Positions 34,252-46,509 of a stretch of 64,000 nt of DNA are shown one piece after another. The stretch is from Haberlea rhodopensis. Taxonomy: Eukaryota > Streptophyta > Magnoliopsida > Lamiales > Gesneriaceae. Location: assembly GCA_907163345.1 (NCBI GenBank), contig CAJQUN010000036.1:1612001-1676000 (forward strand). The letters run 5' to 3'. Positions within the stretch are counted from its first letter, which is position 1, and each line of letters opens with the position of its first letter. The notes under the pieces are model-generated. The model searched no databases. It was not told the origin of the DNA and saw only the letters and a program-made list of their open reading frames with translations. The position numbers and the translations under genes are program-made.

Positions 34252-36261
34252 AACTCAAAAATACCAATCCTTCCACAAATACATCATGATTCATTTAATA
34301 TCATCTGTTTTCAAAAATCATCTCTCCAACCTCAATTCCCATTATCAGCCCGAGTACAAAGTACTCCGGACCCCAAATCCCACCAAAGACCAAATTCCAA
34401 GGTTATCACCACGATGAGAATGCAATCTCATCCCTTGGATCCAACGACTCAAAAAAAAATTTAAAATCCCATGGAGTCCCAAAACTGCAATTAATACACA
34501 ATTGCCACAAATTAAAATCCATTAAGGATTATTACCACACTGGGATTAACACTAATAATTCCCGGGTATCACAAATGAATACCCCTCTAATTGCATAAAT
34601 AACGTATACAATCTACCCAATCTCATGCTACACTTCCGGAAGCAGTATTATCCGACCAAGCTCGAGCTTGCTACCCAAAATAACTTCGCATCTGTTGTAC
34701 ATTTTCAACAAAAATAGCCCCACATGGGGTGAGCACATCAACAACATAACTCACATAATTATTAACAAAATATACGATGCAAAATTAATAAAATAAATAA
34801 TATTGTAACACGAAGGGATACAACCTGCATGTTGGATATCTCACATTGTTCCTGTTCCACAATACTACAATCTTCCACAAGTATAAAATCCATACCAACC
34901 ATTATAACATAGTTTCATTACCACTTTAATTCATTACTTTCACAATATGTATTTTTACTGTTATTTACGACCCATATTGTTTGGTTCACAAGAATATAAT
35001 ACTGTAAAGTAAAGAGATACTCCATGAGTATGCCAGTATAACATGTGATCCCTTGAATTGTTCCTATACTCAAAACTCCACAATTATCAATTCTAGAATC
35101 ACATGTTTATTGTCATTATTTAAAACATCATACTCATCAACAATTATAATCAATAATTAAATAATATGTCACTCATCACTTATTTGTGACTAACAGCATA
35201 CCAAAGGCTAGTATGCCTATCATCCATGATCATCCTCACCGATATCTCATATTCACCATGCCCTAGGAATAAAATTCCCTTCACATATCCTATTACTATA
35301 ATTTATATAACCACCATACTCCAAGCATTAAATTTAACTCACATATTCTGCATGCATTTCACAGTTGACAACATGTATTCATAAAGCTATTATTAATTGA
35401 TACAATACCTGCTCGTACGTCATTACGTACCTTAAGATCGACAATATGATTTAGAAATTCTTCACAACCGGTGGCTTGTACCGTATCTATATTGAATATC
35501 AATACAATATTACAATCTCATCAATAATCCTCAACAGTATTCATCATCTATCATATAGATTCGATATGCCTCCTATATAATCAATCACTTTTACCGTATT
35601 CCGTATACTCCTCAAATCATCATATTTTATCTCTTATTAATACGAGTTATCAACTCATTTGATCAAGTAGCATATTCATTTCTAAGGTTCATTCCATGCA
35701 ACCTTAATTTCATTGTCCATAACTTCCTTAGCATGTCATAATCGTCATCAAAATCTATCATAAAACATCACATTTCAATTTTCCAACAAAAGAACAATTT
35801 CATATTTTACAGCTCATCACAATATTCACATGCTCTAAAGCACCAGTCTTTTCACAACTCATCGTCCAACTATCATCTGGCGTAAAATAAGCACCAGGAA
35901 CAATATCATTAGTACTTATCAAATACACGTATCATAATTACGCACTTTGTCATTTGCGCACTACATATATTCATAACATCAAAACAATTAACATGAATAT
36001 TCATGTATCAAAATTTCACGAATTCTCGTACATATCATGCTTCAGTATACTACCAAATACCTATGTGATTAAATTCAACATAAGAATCAATTTATTTCAA
36101 CGACGTAATTCCTCTCAATCATTAAATCAGTAGTCTTCAGTGAGCTCTTAGACATCTGTTTCATCATCTAACTGATATTCGGTGTCAACTAATTACTAGA
36201 ACATCCCTTAATAATTATAATATGCATATATCATCATTTATATGCATTTCAGTTACTAACT

Positions 36262-37050
36262 CAACTTCCAAACTCTTCAACTCACCTCCTGGCCTTTACC
36301 TTTATGCTTTTACTTGCTGACAAATCAAGCATTTCTAGACAAAGCCGGTCACATCTTGTTTCATTCGTTTCCACCATAATTGTGTATAACAATCTTTATA
36401 CATCTTCTTTCCTCCAGGATGCATACTATATTGACTACAATGAGCAAATCTCAACAATTCTTGGCGTAGTCCAGAAGTAGCATGAATTACCCAACGATCA
36501 CCCAATCGAAGACTACCATCAGGAGCTAGTCAAAAGCTAGATAGTATTCCTTTATCTATCAATGTCTTCTATTTTCGAATCTCGTATTCTGTTTCTTGTG
36601 CTTTTATGATATTGTCAAAGATATCAGGTTCAATCAACAAAGTAGATACTCGAACTGATGATGTAGATGCATCAAAATCGTATCCCAAGGAGCAACAAGA
36701 AATCATCAATACCGATATTTGAATCACATTATCAGCAGTACATCAAACTTTACGACTCAAGGCATCAGCTGTAAAATTAGCTTGACCTGGATGGTATTCA
36801 ATCTCACAATCATAGTCCTTCAACAGATCCATCCATCTCATTTGCCTCATATTCAATTCAGCTTGAGTAAACAGAAACTTCAAGCTTTTATGATCCGTAT
36901 ATATGGTAAAAGTCATACCATATAAATAATGTGGCCAAATCTTTAACGCAAAGATTATGGCAGCCAACTAAAGGATATCTCATCTCGTGTGGTTTCAACT
37001 GTCTTGATGCATATGGTACAACATGTTTATTTTGCATCAATACACAACTC
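36262..37050 (-). pseudogene. Ty3-gypsy fragment: RT end, RNase H, integrase zinc finger
   Basis: Minus strand. Near 37045-36990 it encodes SCVLMQNKHVVPYASRQLKP (end of RT/start of RNase H). A frameshift near 36975 interrupts it, then IIFALKIWPHYLYG, TDHKSLKFLFTQ and HPGQANFTADALSRK (RNase H) follow to 36743. With several stops, 36310-36480 encodes the integrase H2C2 finger (LRFAHCSQYSMHPG...KCLICQQVKA). RT before RNase H before integrase marks Ty3-gypsy. It ends abruptly at 36262. It is close in sequence to element E over the zinc finger (KCLICQQVKA), where E is on the other strand. Confidence 0.85.
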
Positions 37051-37268
37051 AATCCATTTCAACCATTGTTCAATTAAAATCATGACTCAATTTCGAAGTT
37101 CCACCACACATTATTTATTTCAAAAACCGATTCTAAAAGCAAAACACTAATTCCTCATAGTTATCCCTTGGCCATCACATTAATTCAATTTAAGCAAGAT
37201 ACTCAATTACCCCTCCATTATTACATTAAGCTCAATTTAATCTAGGTAATTAAATTTCAGGCATCACA
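37051..37268 (-). repeat. LTR 5'-end fragment, inverted
   Basis: The minus strand starts TGTGATGCCTGAAATTTAATT at 37268, the style of an LTR start in this clade. It is fused at about 37050 to the pol fragment, so it cannot be an ordinary LTR-internal boundary. No matching end or target duplication was found. Confidence 0.4.
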
Positions 37269-38989
37269 ATATCTAGAAATAATCCATGAGTTAATTAATG
37301 GAGTTTATCATTATACGTTAATTATCGTATGTTATAGACATGTTGTGTTGGGAGTATAGAGAGTTTCAGATTTGAAACTCATACTACACCTAAAATCACA
37401 CACTAATCTCTACAAAGATCTCTCCCAAAAACCCTTGCATTTTCTTTCAAAACTCAACTTGAATTTGGCTTGGAATCAAGTGAAATCTTGTTACTAAATT
37501 GAAGTAGAAGCTACTTGGTAAGGATAGCATGAGTTATATAATCTTTTGTTGCGAGTTTGATTGAAAAGCTTGATTGAGTTGGCTTCATGTTGGTGAAGAA
37601 TTCATATGAGGTTAAATTCAAGGAAATGAGTGTTATTGTTATGAAAAGATGTTTATATCAAATTGGTGTTGCTTTCATGCAATTTCATAGTTATCATGAA
37701 ATTGCCCTATTCTTACCCTATTCTGAAATTTTTGTCGCATTGCGATCGATCGTGAGACAGGGGGTGGTCGGTCGCGAGAGGCCAGAAAAATAAGACGGTT
37801 TAAAATTGTGGTGCGATTGCTTGATTGTGACCGATCGATCGCGTGCTTGGAGATCGATCACGTGATGAGTAGTGACCGATCACATAAAAGTTACTTAATT
37901 TTTTAGGCGTGAGGTGATCGATCTCGTCCCAGGGTGCCACCGATCACGTGCTTGGTGATCGATCTCAAGGGGAACAGTGACCGATCACCGAGGGCAGAAA
38001 CTTGTGTTGAAATTTGAAGTATGAAGCGATCGATCGCTGGTTGAGACCAATAGATCGCTAGGATTATTGAATTGAAGCGATCGATCGCTGGTTGAAACAG
38101 ATCGATCGTTAGGGTAAATTTGTTGAAATTTTTTAATTTCTTGGAATTATAATGAAGCCTATTTTAACATTGAATATTGGAATCTCATGTAGCACCATCA
38201 CAGGGGACATGACACAGAGAAGGTTAAGCAGTAACTCCTGATTTTCTATCTTTTGAACGAACGACACATACATATGGATGTAAGAGTATTGATGATATAT
38301 ATGATGATTGGATGTATATCATAATGATGAGGCTGTTGAGGCATGTGATTGATGTTGTTAGGCATGATGTTGTTGAGGCATGTGATTGATGCTGTGAGGT
38401 ATGATGTTGTTGAGGCATGATATAAGGTTGTTATAATGAGTGAGCTGGAAATATGATATATGCTGCTAATATGAAGATATGAGGTGGTTCCACTGACATA
38501 TTGAGGGGAAAGGCAATATCATATATGCTTCGTTATAACAGGGTGATGAATGGGATTCATCGTACATGTCACGACGTATTTGTTTATATTGTGATTTGAT
38601 TTATGTACAGGAACAACCAAGGAGGAGTATTTCAATGCATCAAATACAGGAAGTCTTTTATACAGTACTTTTGCATTTTATCGATGTCGATTTGTGGATA
38701 TCATCTATATACTCATGATATGTGGTTGTTCTGTAGGGATTCATAGATGGGGAGGCCATGATTGTGAGTCTACATTCCGCTGCTAGAAGATAAACTAATC
38801 GAGATTTAAACATACTAGACGATTTTGACGTGTAAATTATGCTATGTACATTATTAGTGGGATAAAGTAATAGGTAGATGTGATGAAAAATCTTGATCAG
38901 TATTAGTATTATCTTAATCATGTTCAGTAAAGAAATGAGATTTACTTAATCATATGCGTAATTGAGGATTAAGATGACGATGCCCCACA
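37269..38989 (+). repeat. 5' LTR of gypsy element E (5' end uncertain)
   Basis: The right end GATGCCCCACA at 38989 is fixed by the PBS that follows. The left end is not recognised and may be truncated where the inverted fragment ends at 37268. It contains a pyrimidine/adenine leader near 37375-37460, a donor-like CTTG/GTAAGG at 37519/37520 and a palindrome cluster (37741-38111). ATGATGTTGTTGAGGCATG-type short repeats occur at 38325-38420. Confidence 0.7.
37741..38111. repeat. Diverged GATCGATC palindrome cluster, LTR of E
   Basis: At least seven recognisable copies: near 37741, 37830, 37851, 37917, 37965, 38027, 38078 and 38100, with CCGATCAC half-site variants between. Substitutions are common (GATCGATCTC, GATCGATCAC), and the spacing is less regular than in the other clusters, which suggests an older or relaxed copy. 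Confidence 0.7.
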
Positions 38990-38994
38990 TTTAG

Positions 38995-39006
38995 TGGTAT
39001 CAGAGC
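38995..39006 (+). other. Primer-binding site of element E
   Basis: TGGTATCAGAGC five bases after the LTR end (TTTAG spacer): an exact initiator tRNA-Met site. It shows E is plus-strand and that 37.3-39.0 kb is its 5' LTR. Confidence 0.92.
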
Positions 39007-39178
39007 AGTGGTTAGATGACTGTGTTGAACAAAGGGTAGAGGAAGTGAACTAGTGAGACGAGTGTTCACTTAGAAGCATGTTTATGCATTTGATGCAGCA
39101 TAATGTGTTATACTAACATTCTTTCATTGCTTGCATATTGTTGTTAACCCTTGAAATGCAGCATGATAGCTAAAATAC

Positions 39179-39995
39179 ATGAATCCCCAAGAAGAAGTAG
39201 GGAATGCGATAAGTGTGAATGCTAATGTTGGTCAGGCTTTTGTACCACCACCACCCGTTGGGCAAGGGACAATAGAACAATTATTGCTACCAGGGGATAT
39301 AACATTGACTCAGTTCTTGGGCTTACAATTGCCTCGATTTGAAGGAGCTGGATCTGGTTAACAAGTTGAGGAATGGTTAGAGCGTATTGAACAGATCTTT
39401 GTATCTCAGCTTGGTTTAGATTGGCTGAATTTCAGTTGGCTAAGAAAGCATCAATGTGGTGGAAGGCGACAGTGATTGAATTGAGAGCTCAGGGATAGCT
39501 TGTGGACTGGGATGTAGTCAGAAGCCGATTTCTGAATCATTATTTTTCTGCTGCTGCCAGACAAATGCAAGAGGATGAGTATTTAAATCTGAAACAGGGT
39601 AATCTGAAGGTAGCTGATTATGCTTTACAGTACTCATCCTTGTTGCGTTATGTTCCACATATTGCTGCCAACACTAATCAGACATTTCTTGAGGGGACTG
39701 AGGCCTGAGTTGTTTGATAGGGTTATTTCTAATAACCCTGTGTCGTTTTAGGATGCTTTGACATGAGCAGAGTTGGCAGAGATTGTAATTGGTGCGTACA
39801 GAGATGTAGGTCAATCTTAGAAACCTACTCCAGAAAGCATGAGGCCCAGGGGAGAGCAGTTTAAACCACAAGGAGGTGCATCATCCTCGAGGTTCAGTGG
39901 CAAGAGGTTCGATAACCGCAAAAGTAGTGACAGAGATGGTCCAGTTTGCTATGGATGTTAAATGAGAGGTCACATTGTGAGGATTTGTCCTCAGG
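39179..39995 (+). pseudogene. Gypsy gag of element E
   Basis: Begins MNPQEEVGNAISVNANVGQA about 175 bp after the PBS. LTQFLGLQLPRFEGAGSG precedes the first stop at 39361. The next reading, WDVVRSRFLNHYFSAAARQ then EYLNLKQGNLKVADYALQYS (39502-39708), is the retrotransposon gag domain (the WxxxxxxF and Q..M.V.EY.. motifs). After further stops the CCHC knuckle CYGC*MRGHIVRICP lies at about 39946-39990 with a nonsense codon inside. It would form the particle but is clearly dead. Confidence 0.88.
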
Positions 39996-40150
39996 CTAGA
40001 GGGCAACAGAACAGAGGCAGTGTATCTGAGATCATTGTACAACAGAGGCCACAGTTTATGCCTCGTGCAATTGGGGGACAAACGACAAGGCCTCCCTAAG
40101 TTCAAGTATATGCGTTGAATAAGGAGTAGACAAAGGCAGCTCTTGAAGAT

Positions 40151-40381
40151 GTGATAGCATGTAAGTGTCATTTATTTACTTACCCTGCTTTGATTTTAAT
40201 TGATACTGGTGCATCTCGTTCATTTATTGCAAAGAGTTTTGTTGAGAAGTATCACACGTGTCCGTCCCCACTGTTGATGCCTCTTTATGTCTCGACACCC
40301 ATGGGGAAGAATGTTATGACTGATCATGTGGTATATGATTGTCCTTCTATGTTGCGGAAAATGTGTTGCGAACAGATTTGA
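40151..40381 (+). pseudogene. Gypsy aspartic protease of element E
   Basis: A 76-codon frame with PALILIDTGASRSFIAKSF, the active-site DTG of retroviral-type protease, then HTCPSPLLMPLYVSTPMG. Domain order gag-protease fits gypsy. The frame ends at 40381; related text continues in other frames to about 40600. Confidence 0.88.
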
Positions 40382-40599
40382 TAGTGTTAGACATGGAGAA
40401 TTTTGATTGTATTATCAGAATTGATGTGTTGAGCAGATATCAGACTCTTGTTGATTTTTGTCAGAAAACATTTCGTTTTCAATCTGAACAGGGAAGTTAG
40501 TGGATTTTTTATGGACAATGATCTCGTTTGAGGATTCCATTGATATCTGTTGTTAATGTCACGTTATGTTGACATGAGGGATATATCATATATCATATT

Positions 40600-40950
40600 G
40601 ATATTGAGTTATTGCCAGGGATTTCTCCTATATCCCAAGCACCATATAGAATGACACCAACAGAACTAAAGGAATTAAAGATTCAATTGCAAGATTTACT
40701 TGACAAGGGATACATACGCCCTAGTGTATCGCCTTGGGGTACTCCAGTTCTGTTTATCGACAATTGGACAAGGTAACGATTAAGAATAAGTATCACCTCC
40801 CACGTATAGATGACTTGTTTGATCAGTTACAGGGATTCATGATCTATTCAAAGATAGATCTGAGGTTGGGCAGTATTTAGAACTTGATATGGGCATTATG
40901 AGTTCTTAGTGATGTCATTTGGAGTGACTAATGCTCCAGCTGTCTTCACG
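40600..40950 (+). pseudogene. Gypsy reverse transcriptase N-terminal part of element E
   Basis: In broken frames: APYRMTPTELKELKIQLQDL, then GYIRPSVSPWGTPVLF, then YHLPRIDDLFDQLQG and SKIDLR, then YEFLVMSFGVTNAPAVF. These are the conserved opening blocks of gypsy RT. After NAPAVF the expected palm motif (YxDD), RNase H and the start of integrase are missing: the text jumps at about 40951 to the integrase zinc finger, an internal deletion of roughly 1 kb. Confidence 0.88.
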
Positions 40951-41374
40951 AGATGTGATCGACTTTGTCAAGAAATGTTTGATTTGCCAGCAAGTAAAAG
41001 CAGGAAAGGCAAAGGCCATGAGGTGAATTGAAGAGTTTGGAAGTTCCAACATGGAAATGTGAGCATATCACTATGAATTTTGTTACCCATTTGCGAAGGA
41101 CATCTTCTAGATTCTATGTCATTTGGGTAGTGACTGATAGACTAACCAAAATGGCTCATGTCATACCTTATAGTATGCATTTACATATCTAAAGATAGGT
41201 TCAGTTATATGTGCGAGATGTTGTACGATTGCATGGTATTCCGATGTCCATTATTTCTGACCGAGATATGAGGTTCACTTCTCATTTTTGGAAGGTTTAC
41301 AATCAGCTATAGGAACTGAGGTGAGATTGAATACATCATATCATCCTCAGACAGATGGTCAGACAGAGCGTAGC
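40951..41374 (+). pseudogene. Gypsy integrase of element E
   Basis: Zinc-finger end DFVKKCLICQQVKAGKAKAM, then WKCEHITMNFVTHL (first catalytic Asp position replaced: MNF instead of MDF), then VVTDRLTKMAHVIP, then VRLHGIPMSIISDRDMRFTS (second catalytic Asp in SDRD) and SYHPQTDGQTERS (catalytic Glu region). Frameshifts separate the blocks. Beyond 41374 the text loses similarity. Confidence 0.85.
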
Positions 41375-41470
41375 TTTTACATCCCCTTGCGAATTTTTTG
41401 GATTGTATTAAACAACCTTTTTATAAGAGACTTTACTCCTATCATTGATCAGTTTGACGAAAATTCAATT

Positions 41471-42148
41471 TGAAACTCTATTAATTAGTTTCCTTAAAGT
41501 TAAGATAACTTCATTAGAGTGTGTGGTGAAGGCATGTTAGAAGAAATATTTGTAAATATGGTTCTTGGTTCGACTATGTAAGAGCTCAGACGAGACTATA
41601 AACCAACAAATGTAGGAAGCCAGTCTCGACAACTACTAATAGAGACCCACGATTTGTGTCGCAACCTTGAGAGAGCTTTTGATAACCGACAAGTACTAAT
41701 GTGAATCTAAGTACCATATATTACCACAAATCGATGGTCAGACTGAAAGGAGAACTCATACCCTCGAGGATATGCTATGTGTTTCAGCCTCAGACTTCAT
41801 TACGAAATTTGGAGCAAACTTTTTGCCCTAAGCGAGTTACCTTCAACACTGACGGTCCCAACATAATCAAAATAGCGCTCGCTCCAAGCCTATCCCAAAA
41901 TCGTAATATCTTTCCACGTATCACAACTTAGGAGATACATTGCGAACCTGAACCATATGCTCGAAGCAGAACTTCTAGTGGTTGAAGAAGTGTGAAGAAA
42001 TATCGATTTGGAGCGCGGATTCAAAGGATCAAGTGCTGAGACGAAGTACATGTCTTGACGTCAATTTCCAAAGGTCAACCCATCCGAGAAGTCACTTGGG
42101 AACCGGAAGAAAAGATGCAAGAGAAATATAAATGGACGAAACTTCCAT
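41471..42148 (+). pseudogene. Gypsy integrase and chromodomain remnant of another element
   Basis: 41716-41790 reads YHPQIDGQTERR-like codons followed by THTLEDMLC, a second integrase 3' portion. Around 42080-42148 IREVTWEPEEKMQEKYKW is the chromodomain-like end common in plant chromoviruses, ending in a stop just before the PPT. Several other gypsy pieces are mixed in and no continuous frame exists. Confidence 0.65.
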
Positions 42149-42161
42149 AAGGAGGGAGGGG
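42149..42161 (+). other. Polypurine tract before LTR F
   Basis: AAGGAGGGAGGGG directly before TGTGAAGACCCG. Placed immediately after the chromodomain stop, it shows that the LTR starting at 42162 is a 3' LTR of the element whose integrase end lies upstream. Confidence 0.8.
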
Positions 42162-43655
42162 TGTGAAGACCCGAAAATTTGCATTTGTCTCAAATCATGT
42201 TAGCCTTTCAATGGACCTTGTCATTAGTCATTCAATGACATTTAAGTGCCCAACCCAAGTCTTGCCACCATTCAAATCCATTCAACCACCATTCAATCTC
42301 AATTAATGACATTTAGTACCTTGCTCAAATTGTGTCATTAAAGTGAATAAGTTTTGGTATTGGTCAAATAATTCTCCTACATTAAACACTCAAAATCCTT
42401 TATTCATTTTGCCTCATTTAATTGACTCATTCAAGTGTCATGCCCAAATCTTGGTATCCATTTAATTGCATTATCAAATCATGACATTACCATTCAATTA
42501 TCTGATTCAATCATATGACCAAAGTTTAGGGATCCAAATTAAAATACTCCTACATTGAATCACCTTACTCCTAATTGTATTCCCACTTAATTTCCACGCC
42601 ATTAACATCCATTCATTACCTTGATGACACTCAATCATTGGTTGGCTCAAATCATGACTCTAATGGCCAAATTTTAGGAACCTTAATTAAACTATTCCAC
42701 CACATTAAACCCATTATATATCATACCATAAAGAAATGAAAAAAGTGATCATATCATCATCAAATTTTCGAAAATCCTCTCACATACACAACAGTCATCT
42801 TTGAAACCTTCAAGAAGAGAAGAGAAGATTCAAACCATTTTCTCAATCCGTATCTCATCTCAGCACGCTTCGGTTATTTAACAGGTAAGTGGGTTTTTGA
42901 TACAACTTCATTTCGTTTTCAAAACATTATTTATGATTTAAATTCTCGAGTGAACATCAAGTATGAGATTATGTTTTTAAAATCTAAACAAGTATGTGAC
43001 ATGATCATGAATGAAGGACCTTGCGGAGCAAAGTGCTACGTGTGTATGAGACACCACTTGATTCGGCGGGGCAAAGTGCTACATGATGTGGGCGTGCCAC
43101 ATGCATGGGAGTCACCTATTGATCCTTAAGAGCAAAGTGCTTACCACGAGAGCCACCTCTTGAATCCAATAAGTCGTTATGTGAATATGTGGAAGATATG
43201 TGTTTATGAGTAAGACATGTGTTTATATGCCAAGATCTATGGATTTGATAAAGAAATGTTTAAAAGGATTTCTGCTTGAAAATATATGTGTTTTCCTATG
43301 TTCAATCGGCCCCTACTTGCTGGGTGTTTTTCCCAAACATTCACCCCCCTTACCTCCCCTCCCAGACAAAGGCAAAAAAGAAGAGATCGAGGAAGAAGAA
43401 CAAGATCAATTTTGGACTGGTGATCTACCGAGGAGATTCAAGATTTTATTACGTTACGCTTCCGCAACTCTGTTTAGATCTAAGGTGCTTTTTGAACAAC
43501 TTATTCAAGTTGATTGATAGTTGTAAAGACGATTATTATTTTAATGGAATAAATAGACTGGTTTTTATCATAGACCTGTACACGAGGCTTGTTGATTTTG
43601 AATTAATGTTTGGAATCAACGCCGGTGTCATGCGCTCCGCTCTCGGGGCGTGACA
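42162..43655 (+). repeat. LTR F of a chromovirus-like element
   Basis: Starts TGTGAAGACCCGAAAA and probably ends GGGGCGTGACA at 43655. It has a TATATATCA box near 42714, a leader, and a donor-like AACAG/GTAAGTGGG at 42885/42886. After that three GAGCAAAGTGCTA copies (43024, 43074, 43132) lie 50-58 bp apart. Following DNA (TTGGCATCAAACC near 43677) may be a decayed PBS, so it could also have served as a 5' LTR of a tandem copy. Confidence 0.7.
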
Positions 43656-46509
43656 ATTAGGACCGGGCTCTCACAGTTGGCATCAAACCATAATCTGGGA
43701 TATGCTCAAACTAGAGTTAGGACACTGTGTCTAGTCACAAATAAAATGTGTGTGCATGTAATTGACTACGTGTTTTTATATGCTTTTGTTTGCTGTGATA
43801 CATGTTAAATGATTAGAGTTCATATATGTAGCGAACATATAGGCATTGACCGGTAGATGATTTACCGATAAGCATTGTAGATTGTGGATTGGATTGGATT
43901 GTAACTCGGTGATGGCCGACTTCCATTTTTGGGAATTTCATCTATTGAATTAGAAATTAACCATTGTGTTGTAGAACACTATCTTCGAACTAGAGAACAA
44001 ACAGATAAGATATTCTAAATCTAGGATTTTTATCTATGAAGTTTAGATTTAATCCTTGTGTCAAGTAAAATGACATCGGAAGTAATTAACCGCGCGTTTT
44101 GTGGCTTGCATTTGAGAACTAGAACCGATGAGGCGATAAAGTATGCAGAAATGGTCGTCAAGTTCGGCTACACGCCGAGAGGATAATATAGAGCGAGACT
44201 CTTGATAGATCGAGAATTTGTATGTGAAAATCGTCGTATTTTATTTCCAGATATGTTTCATTTAAATTCCTTCTGGAAACTCTAGCTATTCGTAATATCA
44301 GATTGAGAAACATTGTTCCTTGTTTCCGGTATTTGCGCTTACCCAAATTTTATTGACTCTAGGGAAGGGCAGTATTGTTGAATCATATCTTATTGGATTT
44401 TTTCGAGTGACTTCAATAAATCAGATTCTTTCTTTTCGCACACTTTTCGGTAGTTGGATCTTTGTTTGTTGTGTCTCTCACAAAAGGAGGACCACCTGGG
44501 AAGAGAACTTGGAAGTGACAAGTTGTACCTTATGGAGGGTGAATCGGTTAGTACAATTGAGTATTATGGAAGAACCATAACGACAGATTCTTTCAAGTGA
44601 GGCTCCGATTTGAGTCAATTTAACCGATAGATCAAAAAGCTAAAATTGAATTGATGAGAGGAAACACTTAGTTGTTCCTCAGTTATCTCAAAAGCCACAT
44701 ATTGATGTTTGGTGCAATTCAACAACAGCTGCAATAGTAATATCAATAACATCAGAAGCCGCGACGATTTCAGAAACCGCAAAGGTTTAAATTGAAAAGT
44801 ATTAAGATTGTGAAGATATGATTTAAGATCATTCGGAACCAGTGGCTCTAGAAGTGATTATGGGTTGTTGCTAGATCTTGTGGATCGTTGAGGATGAAGA
44901 CAACCTAATGATCAATTTGTAGAGTTTTGAAAGTCTTGTAAGACTATGGTCAGATAGAGTAGTATGCCAAAGTTAACCATTAGGCATGAATATGACTACA
45001 CTAGTAGATACTCTTTGCTGGAGGTTGTTTTTGAAAGTGGCTATCGGTTTTGATCCACTCAGTTCCACCGGTACTCCGTCAATTGTAGAGTGGGAGTAAT
45101 ACTCCACAACTTTTTTTCTGAAAACCTCAACAAGACAGGGTGTTCGCTTGGATAGAGTATCAAGTTTGAAAGATTTCAGGAAGTGCGATTGCAAGTATAT
45201 GTTTTAATTTTGATCGCATTGAACGAGTTTATTTGACTATCACACCAGCTGATAGATTCACTCAAACGAGTTATGTTGCATTAATTGTAGTATACAGTAT
45301 GATGAGAGTTCATGATCATGAACTTGATGTTGCTACCAACAGACGATTACATACACTTGAAGATATGCTACGAGCTTGTATCTTGGAGTTTGATCGCTCT
45401 TGGCTCTTCGGGGTCCTGTCAATCTGTACTACCTGTCATTGTCCACACACAAAGACAACAGCAGCCCCCTTGGGGGTGAGCAAAAGCCCAATATGAAGTG
45501 ATCAAAAGAAATACAACATGTATCTAAAACATGAGATATTAAAAAAAAAATGCAATGCATGTCATGTCAAGTCGGTATCGTACACCCATTCATTGGGTAT
45601 TGCAGAGCCAAGAAATGATAGTCCAAATGTCTCAATGGCTCGAGCATGTTAAGCAAAGGGATGTCTACATGATGTGTCATCAAAGCGTCACCGCATCCCA
45701 GCTCTTGACATCAATCGTGTTGATGACGTCAACAAGGCACCACCCATAACAGTCTCAACGAATATGGATAATTCATAGGATGATGTCGTCAAATGCCACT
45801 AATCCTCATATCAACAAATCATACCAATTATAAGGGTCACGAATCCCTATGCCTTTCAGACCACTTAATGCCAGTCATAGAACCGTGTGCAATCCTTATG
45901 ATTGATCAAATCCAAAAGAACAGGCTATCAAAGAAACATAGCTCAACGTGTATGTCATACATCATTTATGTATCAAAATGATGTGTGTTAATAAAACATT
46001 TATTTTCATACACCGATATGCCAATTACATATGCCATGAATGCCACATAATTTAAATAAAATCACGTAGCCACATAAATTCACTATTCAATAAACTAATT
46101 ATTAAAAATTGGTTATCAATTTTAGTCACAACTTAACCAATTTAGGGTAATTAAATTGATGCGATTACATCATAATTTAATGTGTTAAATTATTTTTCGT
46201 CAATTCAAGTTATTTTTCACCAATTATAGTCCAAATTAACTGGTAAATAGCAACACAAAGTTGGAAAAATTGCATATCGAATTTTACCCAATTTTCACAC
46301 AGTAGCGAGCTCCGGCAATGATAAGGGCGGTGGCCGGTGTAGAAAGTTTCGTCCATGTGAAGGTAAGAGATTCCATGTCTGGGCTTTGTCCATTTCGTGG
46401 TTGAATCGAAGAAATCGAACCAAAATCCGAAGAAATCGTGTGTGTTTTCATACCTTTTAGTACGTGTCCAAGATCCGTGTGTGTTTTACACGTTTTACTG
46501 CATATTTTA
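43656..46509. other. Decayed retrotransposon DNA
   Basis: No intact frame. Around 45340-45400 the codons THTLEDMLRACILEF match the end of gypsy integrase. CAGCAGCCCCCTTGGGGGTGAGC (45460-45481) matches the LTR hairpin motif. 44330-45200 contains gag-like scraps that I could not place. The remainder is unassigned. An LTR-like region ends at 46509 where a solo LTR inserted. Confidence 0.45.

Larger units (their letters stand above)
32256..34573 (-). mobile_element. Solo LTR of the A/B family
   Basis: 2318 bp, plus text TGTAAGGACCACGTGCCC...CCGGGTATCACA, flanked by AATGA (32251-32255 and 34574-34578). On the minus strand it has the full module: TATA inverted repeat (34233-34251), CT-rich leader, donor GATAATCAG/GTACTA (34078/34077), seven palindromes (33653-33840), GTACGT dyad (33224-33248), CGCTCCATAGCG repeats (33015-33110) and the ACACGGGGTGAGC motif near 32728. 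No PBS or PPT adjoins it. Confidence 0.92.
31850..36261 (-). mobile_element. Gypsy-type LTR remnant, split by a solo LTR
   Basis: Plus text from TGTAAGACCCCGACCC (31850-32255), resuming at 34579, has features of this LTR clade on the minus strand: CCCCACATGGGGTGAGC at 34713-34729 and a GTACGT dyad CTGCTCGTACGTCATTACGTACCTTA-type motif at 35409-35434. The right end is not defined. At about 36262 the text changes abruptly to gypsy pol sequence. No target duplication was found. Confidence 0.5.

Noticed and set aside
32256..34573. Pairing this LTR with 13798-15975 as the 5' and 3' LTRs of element B
   Set aside because: It has its own perfect AATGA target duplication and no PBS beside it, so it is an independent solo LTR.
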